Assembly: GCA_008694505.1 (NCBI GenBank)
Contig: VZDJ01000034.1
Location: 584,327 to 648,326 of the forward strand
Direction: 5' to 3'
Length of the DNA: 64,000 nt
Origin: Cyanoderma ruficeps
Taxonomy: Eukaryota; Chordata; Aves; Passeriformes; Timaliidae
Positions 48,800 through 60,069 of the stretch are shown here, piece after piece. The notes below the pieces were generated by a model. That model saw only the letters and a program-made list of their open reading frames with translations, made no database searches and had not been told where the DNA came from. The position numbers and the translations under genes were made by a program. Every line of letters starts with the position of its first letter. Positions within the stretch are counted from its first letter, which is position 1.

Positions 48800-51700
48800 A
48801 TGGAGGAGCAGCAGCGGCGGGCGCTGAGGCGCGGGCGGGCCCGGCTGGTGGCGGCGCTGCGGGTGGAGCCGCTCTGGGACCCGCTGGAGCAGCGCGGGAT
48901 CTTCACTCGGCCCATGCTGGAGGAGCTGCAGGTGACCCAGGGGGTGGCACACTGAGCACCGGGGGTGGCCCCGGGAGGGTCCGTGTTCCCTGGGAGCTGG
49001 GGATGGGCACGCGCTCCTCCATCCCCTGAACCCAGGTGACAGGCCCAAGGGAGGGTCCTGTGTCCCTTGAGCACTGGTGACAGGACTGAAGGGTGGCCCC
49101 CATGTCTCCTCACCCTGGTGAGAGGACTGAGAGGGGTGGCTCTATGTCCTCTTGGGCCCAAAGAGGGAACCTATGTTCCCTGAGCCTGGTGACAAACCTT
49201 GGGTGGCCCCCAAGTCCCCTCACTCTTGTGACAGACGTGGAAGGGATTGTCCTGTGTCCTCTCAATTCCAAGCGAGACCAGGTCCCCTCACTCTGGTGAC
49301 AAGCTCATAGGGGAGCTCCATGTCCCTTTAGCCCTGATGACAGGCCCAAAAGGATGGCCCTGTATCCCCACACTCTGATGACAAGGCCTGGGGTTGGTCC
49401 CTGTGCAGATAAGATGTTTGAGAACCCTCTCCACTTGTCCTTGTCCCCAGCCCCAGGCAGTACCAGGTGCAGGGTTCTCTCTTTGTGTCCCCATCCCGAT
49501 CTGATGACACCCTTAAGGTGTTCTTGTTTCCTGCCTTGGTTAAAGGTGACAGGCCTGGGGGTGTTTTTACCCCATCTTACACACTGGTGACAGTCCAGGG
49601 GTGCCTGTTTTTCCCCAGGGGCCAGACTTGGGATGCTCCCTCTCCCCCTTTCCCTCTAGACCCCTCAATGGGCTGGGTGTGCCAGTGGTGACCATTGTTG
49701 TTGGAGGGCTGGGGGTCTGGTGGTTGCTGGGAGTCTCTGTGACTATTTCCACTCAGTTTTGCTGTTGTTTACCCCCTGACCGTGTCCTGGGTGCGGTTCC
49801 CACATTCCCCTGCTCGGAGTGGTTGGAGGGGCTGCCCAGACACCGCATGAACACCCGTTGTTGGTTGTTCTCCTCTGCAGAGCGCTGGCAGCCGAGGAGA
49901 GCAAGCCCGGCAGCTGATCATTGACCTGGAGACTCGAGGGAAGCAGGCTTTCCCTGCCTTCCTCTCCATCCTGCGGGACACCGGGCAGGGCGACCTCGCC
50001 GAGATGCTGATCCAGGAGTGCCAATCCCGGCCGGTGCCACCGCAGCTGCTGGACCTGCAGCCCGTGGAGCTGGAGAAGCGGGAAGAAAAACAGCATAGAA
50101 GTCAGTGCTGAGGGCGTGGTGTGTTTTTGGCAAACAGCAGCATGGGGGAGTGGCAGCTGGGATCCCTCTTGCTCTGGGCAAGAGTTCGGGAAGTTGTGAT
50201 TTTTGTTATCCTGGTAGAGGTGACTGTTGGGAGAGTCATGGAATCCCAGAAAGGTTTGGGCTGGAAGGGACCTTAAACCTCATCTCATTCCATCCCCTGC
50301 CATGGGCAGGGCCATCTTCCACTATCCCGGGGTGCTCCAAGCCCTGTCCAACTTGGCCTTGAACACTGCCAGGGATGGGGCCTCCCCAGTTTCTCAGGGC
50401 ATGTCCTGTATGTCCTGCTTTTCAGCAGTGGAGTTTTTTAGTTCAAATTCATCCTCTGTATTTTTGTCCCATGTCATTACAGATGTGATCCCTCATGAAC
50501 GTTTGTCTATCCCAGTCCAAGCTGAGAGTGAAAGACCTCAAATACCTCCTGTGCGGGCCAAGGGTAAGGCATATTCCAGGTTCTCCTAGAGCCACAGCAT
50601 GCCCAAGGCTCATTTCCAGTGTGGTGGGAGGGGGAAATTCAGGTGTTGGGAAAGATGTGCACTCTAGGAGTGTGGTCTTCTTGTGGTGAGCTGAATCCTG
50701 CATCTGTTTTGTGTTGTAGGTTCAGCTGTTGACAAGAGGAGCTATGACCAGGTTAGTATTTGAGTGGGCTGAAAGTGGTCCTTGGGCAAAAGCTCCGTCC
50801 CTCATGCTGGAAGAGCTGGTTCTCACTTTGTCTTACCTGAGCAATTGCTCTGGGGCTGTAGCAGGACCAATGGTCTCAGAGTGGGTCAGTCATTATCCAG
50901 ATCCTCCTTAAGATAACCACAGCAATAACACAAATTCTTGGCTCCTTTTGGTGAGGTGTGATGATGATGCCTAAAAAAAAATTCCCAGAAATTCCAGCTT
51001 GTAGTTGAAGATGCCACAGATAAAGCAGCAGCTGGTTTTCCACAAAGGTTTTCCCCAATTTAGTGGGTTGTTTCTTGTTCCTGGCTGCTGATGAGAAGAT
51101 ATGTGTGGAGAATGGATGCTCCTACCCATCCCTAGGACTAGAGAAATGAAAAAGCCGTGAAATGAGCCACTTTAAAGACTCCCTTTCCTCACTGGCATTG
51201 TATCCTGCTGGATTAACCAGCAAGCACTTGAAGCAAGAGGGAGTTTAATTGTGACATGTCCCTGCCAGGATTATAAGATGAAAGCGGATCCCTGCGGACA
51301 CTGCCTGATCCTCAATAATGTCAATTTCTCCAGAGACTCGGGTCTGTCCACCCGAGAAGGCTCCGACATCGACTGTGAGAAGCTGGAGAGGCGCTTCAAG
51401 GCCTTGCATTTCACCGTCCTGACCCGGCGGAATCTGAACGCTCAGGTGAGGCTGGCTGTGTCCTGCTGACACCGGGGATGAGGGGTGAGCCCCTGGGAGC
51501 AACAGGAATTCTTTAGGGGATGTGTCTTGTGTTGGCAGCACTCTGAAAACCTCCCACAAAGAATGAACCAGTTGCATCCTCTTGCTTTATTGCTGCTCTG
51601 CAATTGCAGCAGAGAGGACCTTGCACGTTTTCATCCCACTGCGTGAATGTTGAACCCTGGATGGTGTTTGTAGGGATTTGGTGAGGCTGTGTTTTTGGGA

Positions 51701-54540
51701 TAGCTCGGACAGCTGTGTCACGTCTGTCTGTGCCATACTTGGCTGTTACTGGAAGTGTTGGGGGGAGCTTGATCATCTGAAAGTAAAACATGGTTCTCTG
51801 CTCACCCACCAGCTCCCAGTCAGAGGCAGCATGTTTCAGTGGGTAAATCATGTGGAAATGTGCTTTGGTGTGTGGTGCTGTGGTGTAAAGAGTGTAGAGA
51901 GGTGAGAAATCTGTGTGATTAACACAGCCACTGTTAAATGAGGGCAGAGATGCAGAAATACTCACTCTCTGCCAATGGTTTTTGCCAGCTGTACTTGGGG
52001 CTCGTTATCCTGTGGCAGAGACTGACTGGATCCATGGCAATGTACAGTACAATTAGAGCAGGGCCTGGCTGAGATACGGTTCAATAAAAAACTCCTTGTG
52101 ATGTTTTCCACGTAGGAAATGGTGCTGGAGCTGCTGAAGCTGTCACGGCAGGACCACAGTGCTTTGGACTGCTGTATTGTGGTCATCCTTTCCCATGGCT
52201 GTCAGGTGGGTTTGTCCCATCTCTCCCTTTGTTCCTTAGGTGTGGGAAGGGGTTAATTCCCTGGCCTGTGGTCTCGCACAGGGTGAGAGGGAAGTGGTCT
52301 GTCAAAACCTTGTTCTGCCATCGAAGTAGGTTTCAAAGAGTTACACCCTTATTCTGGGTTAAAGAAAACAGGAGCTTCTCTAGGGTGGTCTGATCCAGTG
52401 ATGCCAGTGGATAAGTGTTTTCCATTTTGGAAGTTTGGGCTAATAATTTGGAACTGAAGGGAGGTCCCACTCAGCCTCATGCTGTGGTCATTCAGTCCTT
52501 CCTGTTCTCCAGCTCCGACAGGGAGATGCTATTAGCAATAAAGCCTGTTTATTCCAAGTCAGTTCTCGAAGGATGAGGAGAGGCATTCTCAGGAAAATGG
52601 TGTATGGCATGTGCCCATTGTACCAGAGGATGAAGAACTCCTTTGCTGGAGGATGTGGGATATGAGTTGGATAATGGAAGTTGGATTGCTGGGTTTTAGT
52701 GCATTTCAAATGTCTCCTGGATGTCCCCTCACCCTGACTTGGCCACAGGGATTCCCACAAACACCAGGATTTGTTCTGGTACCTCTATGCCGTGAAGTAC
52801 CTGATGGGAAATGGGCTCCCTCAGAACTGGCCTTGCCTTCTGTGTTACTAGCTCCTGCATTTTTCCTCTTGCAGACGAGCCATATTCAGTTTCCTGGAGG
52901 CGTTTATGGAACGGATGGAAAACCCATTCCCATAGAAAAGATTGTGAACTATTTCAATGGGTCCAATTGCCCGAGTTTGAGAGGAAAACCCAAACTGTTC
53001 TTCATCCAGGCCTGTGGTGGAGGTGAATCTTTGTGTTGGCTCCGGTAGCGTTGGGCTGCGGAGATGTGGTCAGGCTGTGGCTTTGGCTCCCCTTCTGTTC
53101 ATTGACTGCCCCTCTCTCCAGCTGTCTTCTCACACCAGCTGCCTCTTCTCTCACCATGTGCTGAGAGGCTGCTCCAGCTCTTCACACACAGTGAGGAATT
53201 TCCTATAAACCACCAATGACTTTGACTCAGCCGGTGCAGCCAAAAGGCCAAAAAACCTTATTTTGTTCTTTGTCCTTTTCTTTCCCCATCTTTTCTTAAT
53301 GTCGAATGCACAACCAGGAATCCCTTGCATGGGATGAACGTCGGGACCTGTCTTGTTGCTGCTTTTTTCAGAACAAAGAGATCAAGGCTTTGTAGTGGAT
53401 TGTGACTCGCCTGAAGAGGAAGCTCCTGGGGGTTCTTTGGAATCGGACGCGACCCCATTTCAGGTTCCGTCAGATAAGGTGGATGAGCCTGATGCCATTG
53501 CCAGTTTGCCCACACCCAGCGACATCTTGGTTTCCTACTCAACTTTTCCAGGTGAAACAGCCTGTGCAAATCCTTTTCTGGGCGTGGGAGAATTAGCAAA
53601 ACAGTCAGAGCTTCTGTGGCCAAAGATAGAGACAGTTTGGGACAACCTGGCTCTGTTGGAGTGTCAGGAACTTGTTGGGATGAGAACAGCAGATGGGTTT
53701 TGGCATAACGTTCTCCTTTCTCTGAAGGTTTTGTCTCCTGGAGGGAGAAGTCAAGTGGCTCGTGGTATGTGGAAGTGCTGGATAGTGTGCTGGAGCAATA
53801 TGCCCACTCGGAAGACCTGCTCACCATGTTAGTGAAGGTAAATGTCTTCTTATTTCTGCTTTTTGTTGATGAAGGAAATAGTCAGGGGTGTGATCAGTTG
53901 GGGTATGGAGGTCTACACTCAAAAAAGGAGTGAGGATATTGAGTGTTGAGTTTAGGGATGGTCTAACTGGAGGTACTGCAGAGAGGTTTAATTGCAAAGG
54001 AAATGTCTGGCCTCAATCTGCCAAAAATCGCTGGAGGTTTCTCCAGTGAGGAGTAATCCTGGCAATACAGGCTTTAATCCTTCTGAAGAAATGGCTAAAA
54101 AATGTCATGGCGTGTCCTATCCAAGCTGATGGGATTTGGGTGCTCCTGTAAGTTTGTGCTGGGAGTGGAGGAGCACAATGCACAGGGATATGGAACCAGT
54201 CTGGCTGATCTTCCTTTGTGTGCCTTGTTGACTCAGTGTTGCCAAAGTTGCCTACAAGTGTAGGTGCCCCAGATACCTTTTTCTGCTCTCCATGGGAGGG
54301 AGAAAAGTCCGATGTGGAGGGAGAGAGGACTTACAGGATCACCTCGTTGTTGTTTTCTGGTGCTCTTTGGCCACCTTGGTGTGGCAGCCATTGATTTCAA
54401 GGGTTGGGGAGAGCACCCCATTTCCTCAGCCTGTCTCCTGTTCCCAGGTGGCACACGCTGTCTCGGCCAAGGGGAGGTACAAGCAGATCCCAGGATGCTT
54501 CAATTTCCTCCGTAAAAAGTTCTTCTTCGTGTGTGACTGA
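48800..54540 (+). CDS. CASP9: Caspase-9, initiator of the intrinsic apoptosis pathway
   Basis: Ten exons: 48800-48931, 49881-50100, 50483-50563, 50720-50751, 51269-51445, 52116-52205, 52875-53022, 53372-53551, 53728-53837 and 54448-54540, giving 420 residues (human 416). The protease is activated on the APAF1-cytochrome c apoptosome and cleaves caspase-3 and -7. Exons 1-2 encode the CARD ([33 protein letters not shown]). The large subunit has [11 protein letters not shown], catalytic His241 in LSHGC and catalytic Cys291 in QACGG. The inter-subunit linker keeps the IAP-binding tetrapeptide ATPF after Asp319 and a DEPD334|A site at the position of the human caspase-3 cleavage site. The small subunit has [17 protein letters not shown] and SWYVE. 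Exon 4 is a 32-nt micro-exon in the CARD-catalytic linker. The exon 2 donor is GTCAGT. Confidence 0.96.
48945..49600 (+). repeat. Degenerate minisatellite at the start of CASP9 intron 1
   Basis: About ten diverged units of roughly 55-62 bp repeat CTGGTGACAGGCCCAAGGG, TGGCCCCCATGTC and CCCTCACTCTGGTGACA. It begins just after the exon 1 donor and fades before exon 2. Confidence 0.75.
50236..50410 (-). mobile_element. CR1 LINE 3' fragment, reverse orientation
   Basis: TCATGGAATCCCAGAAAGG, GGGCTGGAAGGGACCTTAAACC, CCCTGCCATGGGCAGGG and GGTGCTCCAAGCCCTGTCC read as the reverse complement of the avian CR1 3' end. It lies in CASP9 intron 2. Confidence 0.87.
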
Positions 54541-54953
54541 CACGTGGGCTTCCAGCCCCCTGCCAAACACTGGAGATTCTTCCTGTGGCTGAAAGAAATC
54601 TGTGCCCACCACGACTTGGTGTCAGTGCTCCCACTGGATTTTGTCTGTGTGTCCAGATGTTTGTCTGGAGAAATGTGATCTGCGAGCTCTGGTTTTGCCG
54701 TGGAGTGGAGATGAGCTGGAGATTGTGCTGTGCTGAGGGGAAAATACTGTGGATGGAGCAGGAAGCCCCTTTGCTGGAGAACGGAGCCAGAGGAGAGCAC
54801 TTCTGGCTCATCCTGACACAGCCACGCTCAGCCTCAGAGTGTTTTTCTTTGCTGATCATGATATTTGTGTCCTGTGCTGCCTGGGTGACTGATTGAGGGG
54901 ACCAGGGTCTGATGTTCAAGTGAAATGGGATGAGTTTTGCAGTCAGTGTTTCT

Positions 54954-54959
54954 AATAAA
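54954..54959 (+). terminator. CASP9: Poly(A) signal of CASP9
   Basis: AATAAATGCAATTAAAG about 415 bases past the CASP9 stop; it defines a short 3'UTR. Confidence 0.75.
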
Positions 54960-54989
54960 TGCAATTAAAGAGCAAATCTTTAGTTGTAT

Positions 54990-55930
54990 TCCCTTGTCTG
55001 TTCAATCTCCTCATTGCCCTTTCAGCACTTCCTGAAGGCTCCTCTGAAGTGGGAAGAGTAGGAACCTTCACTCATGTCTGCACTGCTCTCTGGTCATTTA
55101 CAACATGACTGTGCCAGCCTATGGATGAGGCATCCTGCTCCTTTTGAGGAGTCAGTCAGGAGTTACAGCAGGAAACTGATGAGGATTCATGGAAATACCA
55201 GTGCTGAGGGAAAGCACTTAGGGAGCTGCTGCAGTGATGGCCTTGGGTCAGACATCCTGCATCTGCGTGGGATTTTGAGGGGGGAAAGCATCCTTGGAGC
55301 CATCCTTGGGAGGTGCAGAGGGTAGGTCTGTGCTGAGGGGTGTTTGGGGATTCCCAGGGAGCCTGGGAATATCCAATCTGCTTTTGCAGTCACTGAGCAT
55401 TTTCATTATCCTTTGGGAGCATTTCAGGTGCTTTGAGGGTGCTGCAGGAGGGAGCCAGGGCTGCCCTGAGCACCCCAAGGAGGGTCCAGCTGGACCAGCC
55501 CAGTTACCACAACACCCCCATTATAAATCTGCTGCCATCAAGTAGTCCAGTTACCAGCAAGATCCCCTGAAATATCCCAGCACCAGCCAAGACACCTAAA
55601 ACCTCCTTGGGCCAACCAGGGGCCCTATAGCCCCCCCCCAAGTTCCCTTGAGCCCCCCAGGACCACAAGACCAGATTCCAACCACTCTCTCATCAAACCA
55701 CCAGTCGAGCCTTGAACCCTTAGGCTTGGTGATGGCCATGGTTCTGCTTTTAGCTGGGAGTACCTTGTGGGATCTTCGCCCACCTCAGGCTCCCCAGGAC
55801 CCTGCCCAGCCTCACTGCACAATGTGGGGGCCCTCCCCAGCACACAGGCAGAAGCCCAGGACCACGAGATACAGCCCTCTGGTTCTGCTCCACCACATCC
55901 CCTCGAAAGAACCACATGAAACCAGCTCAG
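54990..55930. other. Intergenic between convergent CASP9 and CTRC copy A
   Basis: No gene. The part from about 55640 resembles, at lower identity, the sequence downstream of the second protease copy (about 61850-62160), so the duplicated segment includes roughly 300 bp of 3' flank. Confidence 0.5.
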
Positions 55931-55940
55931 CTCTATTGCC

Positions 55941-55946
55941 TTTATT
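55941..55946 (-). terminator. Poly(A) signal of CTRC copy A
   Basis: AATAAA on the minus strand, about 32 bases past the stop. A very short 3'UTR is typical of pancreatic protease genes. Confidence 0.8.
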
Positions 55947-55977
55947 ACACTCTATACTCGTGCTCCATGCTGCGTCC

Positions 55978-58479
55978 TCAGTTCGTGCTGATTTTCTGCC
56001 AAAGACAAGACATGGGGAGGCTCATGGTGAGACCTCTGGCAGGGCTGGGGCAGCGTGGCCAACCCCCTGCCTGGGAGCAGAGGAAGGGGCACCCACCTCG
56101 TTGATCCAGTCGATGTAGGCAGACACCCTGGTGAAGACTGTTGGCTTCTTGATCATGTTGCATTTCAGGCCGGAGCCGAAGCTGACGATGCCTTCCACCT
56201 CCCAGGTCCCATCCTCACGCTGGCAGTTCAGGGGGCCACCAGAGTCACCCTGTGTGCAGAGATAGTGTGGGCCATGGGTCCACCCCACATCCCACACGGC
56301 ACCCGCCACTGTCGTAGACAGGTAGAATAATTACAAAGGAAGGCCTTATGAAATTAGACCCCTCTCTGCTAAAATTGCCAAAGCTGGCCTGACATTTCTT
56401 CTAAGTGCAGCTAACAAGCAATTTGAAAGTTCCCATGTGAACTTATTTTGGGAATGAGAAGTTCCTTTAACACACCAATCTATTCTAAGGGTGAGAAACA
56501 AATGCACCTGTGCAAACAATAAGATTTATCCCATGAGAACCCACAGAGAAAAATATAAACATATTGAGAGAGAGAAAATTTGATAGACATACACGATAGC
56601 CTTTTCTGACCAATGAACTGAGTTTCCCTGTATTGCTGACCAGTTTGGTTTAACACAGTGCCTTCTGGTATTTCCTATAAATATGAGCCTTGTGAATAAA
56701 GAATTGGCTTTCTGCATGAAGAAAATGGAGCCTTGCCTGATTTATTCCAACATGCCACTGCAGTTCCATCCCCTCCCTTTCTGTGCTTCCCATGGAACCT
56801 GTGGCTCTACACTACTCCAGCACTGCTGTCAATCCTACTCTGGGCTGGGGGTAGGCCAGGGAGCCCAGCGTGAATGAAACCTGACCACAGGTGTGCAGGG
56901 AAAAGAGGACAGCCAGCACGGCTATGAGCTCCATGAGGAGAACAGCCATGGCCAGCAGCGCCCAGGGGAGGGGCTGGGACCAGGACAGGAACTCGATGGT
57001 GAGGTTGAAGCTGTTGGGGTTGAAGCAGACCTTGCTCCCTGCTGGGACCCACTGGCCAAAGCCACAGGCCTGGCAGTCAAAGGGGTCTGTGGGGGACATG
57101 GACACCTCAGACACCCCGGACCCGGGAAGAGCTCTGCCCCAGTGCAGGGCCCGGCCCGCAGCTCCCTGGGCTCTGCTCACCCATCTGACCTGCTCCTCCT
57201 TCGGGCACTCGCAGGCCTGGGGCAGCAGAGGGGGCTCTTTTCCCAAAAGACCCCCCCCCACCTAAAATTTACTCTGTGGACTCTCCCAAAATCCATCACC
57301 CAGGCTGAGACAGGGGCTCGGCTGTGTGAGCCTCAGGGCCATGGGGGCTGTGGGTGGGAAGGGGCATCCAGCAGTAACCTGGGCAGGATCTGCAGCAGTG
57401 GTACCACCGTGCTGCAGTGCCCACACTCACGTTGCACCCAGAGACGACGCCGTCGCCGCCGGCGCACACCATGGTGGTGCGGACCATGCTGCCCCACCAG
57501 TCCCACTTGGAGCAGGTCTCGTAGTCCACCACGGGCAGCAGAGCCTGCTGCAGGACGTCGGCCAGGGGCCCGTTGGCTGCAAGGACAGTCACACCTCACA
57601 CTCTGCACACCCCCTCCCAAAGGACCCCTGGGGACCCTCCTGGGGACCCTCTGCTTACTCCTGATGCGTCCCCAGCCGGTGACATAGCAGGGGTAGTCAT
57701 TGGGCAGGATCTTGCCAGCGTCTGGCAGGCAGGCGGCACGGATGGTGTCACTCTCCTGCACCTCCTCGGCCAGCTTCACCAGGGCAATGTCGTTGCTATA
57801 GGGGGGACATGAACCATGAGGGTGTGGTCCCCAGCTTTGTTACCCCCCCCCCCACTCCCGGCCATATTCCATCCCTACAGGACAAGGAAGGAGTTCCATT
57901 TCTCATGGACGATGGTCTTCTCCACACCCACGGCAACAGTGCCTTCCTCGTCATCTGTCAACAAGTCCTGCTTGCCCAGCACCACACGGTAGGTCAGGGA
58001 AGAGCTGCCAGGGAGAGATGGGGTGTCAGTGCCCACAGATATCTCATCCTGCTGGTACAGACCCCCCAGCACCCCAACACCCACCTGATGCAGTGGGCAG
58101 CGGTCAGCACCCACTGAGGGGCAATGAGGGTCCCACCGCAGGTGTGAGACCAGGATCCAGAGCGGCTGTACTGCAGGGAGATCTGCAAGGGCAAAGGGGG
58201 TCAGAGCAGGAATGTCCCCACCCCTGTCCCCACCCCTGTCCCTCTGCTCCCTTACCTGCCATGGCCAGCTGTGGGCTACGGCGTCCTCACCGCCCACCAC
58301 GCGGGAGTTCAGATGTGGTGGCACGGCCGGCTGGCCGCATCCGTAGGCTGTGTGACACCCAGCAAAGGGACATCAGAGGCTGTCCGTGCCCACGGAGCTG
58401 TCCCCCCTGCCCCGACCCTTCCCCATGCCCTGCACCCACCGTAGCCCAGCAGCAGGACGAGGCAGACGGCTCCCAGCAT
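55978..58479 (-). CDS. CTRC: Chymotrypsin C-like pancreatic serine protease, copy A
   Basis: Eight exons: 58479-58440, 58347-58256, 58182-58085, 58004-57879, 57795-57659, 57576-57431, 56249-56097 and 55995-55978; 269 residues (human CTRC 268). A signal peptide ([16 protein letters not shown]) precedes a propeptide [13 protein letters not shown], with tryptic activation at Arg29|Val30 (VVGGEDA). The catalytic triad is His74 (TAAHC), Asp121 (NDIAL) and Ser216 (GDSGGP). Pocket residues by chymotrypsin numbering are Ser189, Gly216 and Thr226. Family role: secreted zymogen that regulates digestive zymogens and cleaves after Leu and other hydrophobic residues. The acidic loop at 92-97 (LTDDEE) matches the Ca-binding loop. 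CTRC fits best by WINE-K tail, GGEDA and NDIAL-KLAE; CELA2 is the alternative because [18 protein letters not shown] and the WWG stretch are shared. Intron 6 is expanded by an LTR and a GPCR relic. Confidence 0.88.
56310..56752 (+). mobile_element. Solo LTR in intron 6 of CTRC copy A
   Basis: 443 bp from TGTCGTAG to CCAACA (TG...CA form). It is flanked by CGCCAC (56304-56309) and TGCCAC (56753-56758), a 6-bp target duplication with one mismatch, which suggests an ERVK-like integration. A TATA-like CCTATAAATATGAGCC near 56675 and AATAAA at 56695-56700 fall where U3 and R should end. It is antisense to the protease gene and absent from copy B. No internal viral sequence is present. Confidence 0.75.
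56880..57230 (-). pseudogene. Decayed class C GPCR (taste-receptor-like) fragment
   Basis: Minus-strand sequence reads a cysteine-rich-domain end and first membrane helix. After an acceptor at 57088-57087 comes [18 protein letters not shown], then VCF, IEFLSW and a hydrophobic helix ([21 protein letters not shown]). The expected class C motif TPVVR follows only in a shifted frame near 56885, so there is a frameshift. Upstream, CECPKEEQ with a donor GTGAGC near 57181 looks like the previous exon's end, but its phase does not match. The arrangement resembles the TAS1R and calcium-sensing-receptor family (CxxC..W..C..EFLSW). The rest of the receptor is absent. It lies wholly inside CTRC copy A intron 6 on the same strand. 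Confidence 0.6.
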
Positions 58480-58760
58480 GGTTGTGCTGACCAAAGGTGT
58501 CACAGTGGGGCCGCTCACCCCTCTTATGGTGTCCGCACTGCCGGGGACCTTGGGGTGGCCCCGCCCGCCAGGGACATGTGGGGACTGTCCCACGCTGTGG
58601 GCACGGGGGCTCCTCAGCCCCATGGCCCCTCTTATCGCACTCACCGTCCCGCCTGGGAACAGCCACATCTGCCCGACCTGTGCTGGCACCGTGCTGGGAC
58701 ATGGCGGGGACACCTGGCCCTGCTCTGGGAATGGGCAGGGTCCCTCCTAGGGCACAGCTG
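58480..58760 (-). promoter_or_regulatory. Upstream region of CTRC copy A with PTF1-like element
   Basis: It contains CATAAGAGG (TATA-like) about 45 bp before the ATG, and an E-box plus TTCCCA pair (CAGATG...TTCCCA, minus strand at 58671-58654). That pair resembles the bipartite PTF1 site of pancreatic acinar genes. The assignment is motif-based inference. This segment is about 98 percent identical to the region upstream of copy B. Confidence 0.45.
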
Positions 58761-58789
58761 GTGGGCGGCCCCCCACCCGTGATGCTGGC

Positions 58790-60060
58790 AGCGGGGTGCT
58801 GGGCAGCCCTGCTGCCCCCCAACCCTGAGCACAGACTCTCTCAGGACATTCCCTGTCCCCAGCCCCTCATTCCCCAAGGATAAGGCGCTCCCTTTCCTGA
58901 AATGCTCATCGCTGGGTGTCTCTGAGCCCTATCAGTGTTTGTTCACCTTGTGTATCTGTCCTTGCCACGTTTGGGTGCAAGTTCCTGGCTGCTGCCTTGG
59001 CTGTGGATCATCTTGGATGCTGGTGGTACCTTCTGTACTCAGGAAGCCTGGGGGGCGTGTGGCTGTGCCAGGTACATGTACAACTACAAAGTGCATGTGT
59101 GAGGATCTGGGGGGCTTTTGCTTTACGCTGTCATTTTAGACTGTTGTGTTTATGGTTTGAAGCTGCAGAAGTTTACTTTAGGGGTGGGTTGTTTTGTTTT
59201 TTTTTAATCTTTGGCTGGTGGTGGCTGCCCCTGGGCAGTGGTGGGGGTCAATGCCCACATGTGGCTGGAAAGATCATCTGAAATGTATGTGGCTACTTCC
59301 GCCAAGGGGAGCCAGGGCCACCCCAGCACTCCAAGGGGGTCCACCAGGAGCAGGGATGTGGCTGCAATGGCCTTGCCTCTGCCCAGGGTTTTCCAATAGC
59401 TCAATGGCACATGTGACCCTTCCCCACACCCCTGTGGTGTGACATTCTGGGCTGCCCTGTCCTGTGTCAGCTACTTTTGCACAGAGCACCTGGATGTACA
59501 CGTGATGTCGGGGCTGATCTCATCTCCCCTGGACCTGTTTTCCTTTGGGAAAGGTGACCCTGCGCTCTTCCCCTTGTTTATTTCCCCGGTTCTCTCACCA
59601 AGGGAGCCTTGGGGCTGGTCTGTCATATGGGCTGGGGATGTGGGGAGCTGGTGCTTGACTTTGGGCAGAGATAGCTCTGTCTTGTCCTTTTCCTTCTTCC
59701 ATGATATGGACGGCAGTGGCTTGTCCCTTCCTGGGCCACCCTTGGTGGAGGTGAGAGCGGAGCAGGAGCGCTGCAGTGGCACAGGTGTGGTGTTGGGATG
59801 TGTGGTGGAGCTGGAGGACAGTGGGGGCTCAGGGAGAGAGGGGGGGAATGCTCTTTTGGGGTTACCCACTGCTTTTCTCCCTCATCCTTGTGTTTCAGTG
59901 CTGGATGTCCCTGAGGGGAGCCTGGGACTGGCACCATGTGTTGGGGCCGTGCTTCCCTCTGGCTCTGTGCCATCAGCGTCAGGATGCTGCTCAGCGTCAG
60001 GGGAATTTGGTCATGTGTCCCTGGGCGTCCCAATCTGGCATTCCCAGGAGTGGGTAAAGA
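58790..60060. other. Intergenic between the two CTRC copies, proximal part
   Basis: No conserved gene recognised; plus-strand open frames here have no family resemblance. Confidence 0.45.
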
Positions 60061-60069
60061 TCACTTTTA

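Noticed and set aside
56812..57261. Intact receptor gene from the 149-codon minus-strand frame
   Set aside because: Only a cysteine-rich tail and one membrane helix are present, with a frameshift at the TPVVR motif and mismatched splice phase; it is a fragment.
55978..58479. Assignment of copy A as CELA2A
   Set aside because: Some stretches are CELA2-like, but the MLG start, GGEDA, NDIAL-KLAE and WINEK tail fit CTRC better, and copy B gives the same result; kept as an alternative only.
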